DNA of 64,000 nt from Prorocentrum cordatum (taxonomy: Eukaryota; Sar; Dinophyceae; Prorocentrales; Prorocentraceae). The position numbers and the translations under genes were made by a program. The DNA lies in assembly GCA_963575745.1 (NCBI GenBank), contig CAUYUJ010022437.1:472823-536822 (forward strand), given 5' to 3'. The notes below the pieces were generated by a model. That model made no database searches. It was not told where the DNA came from and was given only the letters and a program-made list of their open reading frames with translations. Each line of letters opens with the position of its first letter. Within the stretch, counting starts at the first letter, position 1. This document shows, piece by piece, positions 61,270-64,000 of the stretch.

Positions 61270-61440
61270 GTCCCCTGGGTCTGGTTTTTCAAGGCGCCTT
61301 TTTTGAAACTTGGCGGGTCCGGTTTATTAGGGCGTTTTCTTTGGATTGGAGCTTAGGGGGCCCGGTTTATGAAGGCGCCCCGTCGAAGAGGGGGGTCTGG
61401 AATATCAGGCCGCATTTGCAGGGGGTTCCGGTGTTTGAGG
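61270..61440 (+). repeat. ~37-55-bp imperfect repeat (GGGTCTGGTTTTTCAAGGCG)
   Basis: GGGTCTGGTTTTTCAAGGCG, GGGTCCGGTTTATTAGGGCG, GGGCCCGGTTTATGAAGGCG and GGGTCTGGAATATCAGGCCG recur in order. Confidence 0.75.
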
Positions 61441-61552
61441 GGGGGTAGATCCAGAATTGGGGTATCTGGAGTAGATTCCTTCCAGCAGGCGTTATTGTCG
61501 TGCGCGTCTCCTCGCAGTCTTGCTTGGCGCGCGCCCCAGGAGGAGGTCCAGG

Positions 61553-61725
61553 GAGAAGCGGGAGGGGGAGGGGGAGGAGAGGAGGAGGAGGAGGAGGAGG
61601 AGGAGGAGGAGGAGGAGGGAGGAGGAGGAGGAGAGGAGGAGGAGGAGGGAGGAGGAGGAGGAGGGAGGGAGGAGGAGGAGGAGGAGGAGGGAGGAGGAGG
61701 AGGAGGAGGAGGAGGAGGAGGAGGG
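61553..61725 (+). repeat. (GGA)n purine microsatellite
   Basis: GGA triplets with GGGAGG breaks. Confidence 0.97.
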
Positions 61726-61786
61726 ACCAACGACCGATGGCTGACCACCGAGGGCCGCCGACAGGCTCACGCTGGGCCCCATAGCG

Positions 61787-61894
61787 ATGGGCGACCTGCT
61801 CGGGCGGGCCGTGTGGAGCGGCAACGCGGAGTGCGCGTTCGCGCTGGCCGGCGCCGCCGCCGCCGCCGGCCCCCCCCACGCAGAGGAGGAAGAC
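61787..61894 (+). CDS. candidate first exon, function unknown
   Basis: From ATG 61787 the frame reads MGDLLGRAVWSGNAECAFAL, then AGAAAAAGPPHAEEED, 36 codons with about 33 G/C third positions. It ends directly before a GTGCCC that could be a donor site (61895), the same donor hexamer as in the 30.67-kb model. Downstream the frame becomes Pro/Ser-rich and runs into (TCC)n. The next exon is not identified. The N-terminal segment is amphipathic, not an obvious signal peptide. It lies 60 bases after a (GGA)n tract. Confidence 0.35.
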
Positions 61895-62069
61895 GTGCCC
61901 ATACCCCTACCCCTCGCCCGTTGCCCCCTTTTTGGGCCTCCTGGGCGGCCCTCGGCGCCACCGCTGGATTCGCCCCGAAGTCCTGGTCAGAACGCGCCCC
62001 GGGAGAGGCCAGGTGAGCAGCGGTGTCGGTACCTTTTGGCTTCCCCACCCCCCTCCTCCTCCTCCTCAC

Positions 62070-62240
62070 GCTAAGTTAAGCTAAGCTAAGCTAAGCTAAG
62101 CTAGATTAGGCTAGGCTAGGCTAGGCTAGGCTAGGCTAGGCTAAGCTAAGCTAAGCTAAGCTAAGCTAGCTAAGCCAGCTAAGCTACGCTAAGCTAAGTG
62201 TAGCTAAGCTAAGCGAAGCTAAGCTAAGCTAAGCTAAGCT
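62070..62240 (+). repeat. (CTAAG)n / (CTAGG)n pentamer repeat
   Basis: GCTAAGCTAAG with a central block of CTAGG units and a GCTAGCTAAGCCAGC break. It is the reverse complement of the TTAGC repeats at 47.6 and 49.5 kb. Confidence 0.95.
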
Positions 62241-62385
62241 CACCCAGGGGGCGCGGGGGGATCCTGGGTGAACCGCGGGGCGGATGCCAGGGGAACCGCC
62301 TGGGGCGAGCCCCATTGCCCGGCCCTTTAAGCTAGTAAAGTAAGAACCCTTCTAGGCAGAGCCTAGGTAGGGAATGAAACTCTAA
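62241..62385 (-). repeat. cassette adjoining TTAGC repeat, copy 2 (inverted)
   Basis: The minus strand reads CCCTACCTAGGCTCTGCCTA, AAGGGTTCTTACT, TTAAAGGGCCGGGCA, CGGTTCCCCTGGCATCCGCC and CCGCGGTTCACCC, then enters the TTAGC repeat. Same order as 47480-47605. Confidence 0.85.
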
Positions 62386-62799
62386 CCACCTGGTTTCCCC
62401 CCTCCCAGGCCCACGGGAGGTGATAGGGGGAAGGAGGGGGAGAGACGACAATTCTCGTTGATCCACCTACGCCCTAAAAGGCTGGTGGGACTCATGCTGA
62501 CAGCAGTCGTCCCGAATCAACGGGACACGCAACGGGCGGAAACGAGCATGTATGTACTTGTCGACATGCGTGCATCGTTCGCCTCATCTGTTTAGTAAGG
62601 CGTATCTCTACGTTGGTTTCACTAGTTAGGCTTCTGGAGTTCGGCTTAGGTTGTTGTTTCTTCTTGTGTTGCTAAGCGTATCCTGGGTTCGCCATGCAGG
62701 CGTCCTTGGTTCGGGGTCTGCCACATCGGCTTTCTGAGTCAGGCTTCGTCAGCTCGATCCATTTTCAGTGGCCTGCTTAGGCATACAGTGCCAGGTAGG
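62386..62799. other. unassigned DNA
   Basis: No supported gene. A short inverted pair CGTTGATCC / GAATCAACG lies near 62456-62522. Confidence 0.3.
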
Positions 62800-63035
62800 T
62801 TTGGCCAGGCTCGTGCAGTCAGGCTCGTGCCAGGAAGTCCCGACGCCCTTCCCTGCCCCAGCTCTCCATCCAGGGCCGCATCTCTGCGGGCCCAGGGCCC
62901 GAGGACCCCGATCCCCCAGTGCACGAGGCGCCTGTGAACTGCGTCCTCCCGTCGTTCGGAGACCTGGTATGGCACATGCATTTCCTCGATCCCTCCTTGA
63001 ATGATTCGAACAGGGCATCGACTACAGAATCGGTT
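62800..63035 (+). CDS. candidate internal exon, function unknown
   Basis: Open from just after a TAG at about 62797. It reads RKSRRPSLPQLSIQGRISAG, PGPEDPDPPVHEAPVNCVLP and SFGDLVWHMHFLDPSLNDSN, with varied codons and no low complexity. A TCG|GTTTAC near 63030 could be a donor. Beyond it the frame continues as Cys/His-containing sequence (VHERCAECTKVHERCTHV) and finally into (GGA)n. There is no ATG near the start, so an internal exon is more likely. No family recognised. Confidence 0.3.
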
Positions 63036-63416
63036 TACCCCAAACTGTTTTTTTCTCCTCAAGTGCACGAGAGATGCGCGGAGTGCACGAAGGTCCACGA
63101 GCGGTGCACGCATGTCCTTGTGGGCTCGAAGAGAAATCCAGGTCTGGGGCAAACCAGTTCTGTAGTCGATCCCCTAAACCCGGGTCTGCCGACGTTTCCT
63201 GACGAGCGCGCTCCTTGGATGTTTGGGGTCCAGTCTTCGTGGCATGTCTTCGGCTTCTGTTCCTTCGACTCCTCCACGGCGAGGTCCCCTGCCTGCCCGG
63301 AGCGCGCGCGCCCCGCCGGGGTCCGCTGCGCAGGCCCTGGCCGTCAAGATGGCCACCGAGCTCGCCATCCCGAGGCCGGTCCCCCCCGCGTGTCGCTGCG
63401 CGGAGCCTGGCCACGA

Positions 63417-63515
63417 GAGGAGGAGGAGGAGGAGGAGGAGCAGGAGGAGGAAGAGGAGAAGGAGGAGGGGGAGGGGGAGGAGGAGGAGGAGGAGGAGGAG
63501 GAGGAGGACCATCAC
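63417..63515 (+). repeat. (GGA)n purine microsatellite
   Basis: GGA triplets with GCAGG, AAGAGGAG and GGGGGA interruptions. Confidence 0.97.
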
Positions 63516-63581
63516 AGGCTAATGAGGAAGGCTAAGGTTAGGCCGACCCGACCCTAACCGAAACCTAAAGGTTACATCCGC

Positions 63582-64000
63582 TCACCACTTACGCTCACAT
63601 GTATCCTGCCTCGCCGCTCCCTCCTTGAGGAGCTGGGCAGCAGGAAAGGGCAGGGCAAGTCGGGGGCGGGCCTTCATACTGCTCTTGGGATGTCGGCCGC
63701 CTGACAGAAGAGACCACGCACCTTGGGAGAACTTGCTTCGGAAGCGCTCCTTACATTCACCTTTGAGCCCTTTGAGGTTGCTTTCCGTATATCGGCCGCA
63801 CCTCCTGCACACTACAATGAAGGACTCAATATCAAGGTAATCACATATCATAAGTTGGTGCTTCTGGGGGTCTCTAATTAATTGTGAGAGTGTCGCCGAG
63901 TTGCCTGGGCACGGCTCCGCCGTGCGGGCTTTCTTGGTGGCGTCGGATCTAGCTCTAGTATGGCATAGCAGGCACAGCCAGTGACCGTTCAACCAGCCCC
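63582..64000 (-). CDS. protein with two tandem zinc-ribbon-like Cys modules, truncated by the window edge
   Basis: The minus-strand frame is open from the right edge to a stop at 63582. Numbering from the TTG at 63992, module 1 is WLCLLC (Cys7, Cys10) with Cys28, and module 2 is VVCRRCGRY (Cys62, Cys65) with Cys80 and a preceding His45. The second reads VVCRRCGRYTESNLKGLKGE, followed by a Leu-x3-Gly-x-His-Pro turn (LLSGGRHP). I recall this H-x(15-18)-C-x2-C-G-x-Y ... C module in dinoflagellate predicted proteins and retroelement ORFs; the recollection is unverified. There is no ATG at the upstream end, so the start lies beyond the window or this is an internal exon. It probably binds metal and perhaps nucleic acid (inference). 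Confidence 0.5.
   Translation of the reverse strand, partial: GWLNGHWLCLLCHTRARSDATKKARTAEPCPGNSATLSQLIRDPQKHQLMICDYLDIESFIVVCRRCGRYTESNLKGLKGECKERFRSKFSQGAWSLLSGGRHPKSSMKARPRLALPFPAAQLLKEGAARQDTCERKW

Noticed and set aside
63525-63560. Telomere-like GGTTAGG / CCCTAACC words
   Set aside because: Only one or two non-tandem copies, inside unique sequence.
1-64000. rRNA genes, bacterial operons, ribosome binding sites, terminators, replication origins
   Set aside because: No recognisable rRNA segments or prokaryotic gene organisation were seen on either strand.

Overview
This window looks like non-coding-rich nuclear DNA of a eukaryote with a large, GC-rich, repeat-laden genome. There are no bacterial-style operons, no rRNA and no convincing tRNA. 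Protein-like stretches are short, rarely start at ATG, switch frame, and sit between transposon-like and simple repeats. A dinoflagellate (or related alveolate) is my best guess. The reasons are the GC content, exon islands with about 85-95% G/C at third codon positions, a GT-AG intron that coincides with small inverted-repeat elements, a HAD-like protein and a double Cys module that I recall from dinoflagellate gene models, and the very high density of micro- and minisatellites. I did not find the dinoflagellate spliced leader, so the assignment is inference.

Layout. 0-4.4 kb: purine/pyrimidine triplet repeats, four short inverted-repeat elements and a 155-bp hairpin. 4.4-14.4 kb: mostly unassigned DNA with minisatellites and copies of element families F1, F2, F3 and F8. 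14.4-15.8 kb: a decayed protein-coding region. 15.8-21.4 kb: AT-rich and simple repeats, a duplicated block, and a 195-bp element with perfect 30-bp termini. 21.5-22.3 kb: a gag/protease-like retroelement scrap. 22.3-29.1 kb: F3 and F9 copies plus a ~185-bp tandem array. 29.4-31.4 kb: the best gene neighbourhood, with a minus-strand ORF and a plus-strand two-exon model whose intron is an F2 element with an F3 element inserted in it. 31-37 kb: further element copies. 37-44 kb: F13 repeats and minisatellites. 46-50 kb: elements around a HAD-like gene flanked on both sides by (TTAGC)n-type repeats. 50-57 kb: GT repeats and ~90-bp and ~150-bp tandem arrays. 57-59.2 kb: an ~870-bp palindrome with arms built of ~41-bp units. 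59.4-64 kb: GTTGCTTGGC and GAC repeats, two exon candidates, an inverted copy of the 47.5-kb cassette, and a zinc-ribbon-like ORF running off the right edge.

Element family names F1-F13 are mine. F1 = TTAAGTCGGGC termini; F2 = CCCAGACC termini; F3 = TCAGGAGGG start with 5-bp target duplications; F4 = TAGGCCTCC termini with a GATGCATCGG core; F5 = GACGAGGATAA termini; F6 = GTTCATTTC termini; F7 = CCACCCCAACCCAACCCG termini; F8 = ATGTTCTAAGAACC repeats; F9 = non-TIR repeat with TCTAAAACATG; F11 = AAGGAACC/GTTCCTT; F12 = inverted pair at 29.9 and 31.8 kb; F13 = protein-like repeat at 38.9-42.1 kb. The window is most informative as a catalogue of small non-autonomous elements, at least one of which appears to serve as an intron. 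All protein functions are tentative because no database search was possible.
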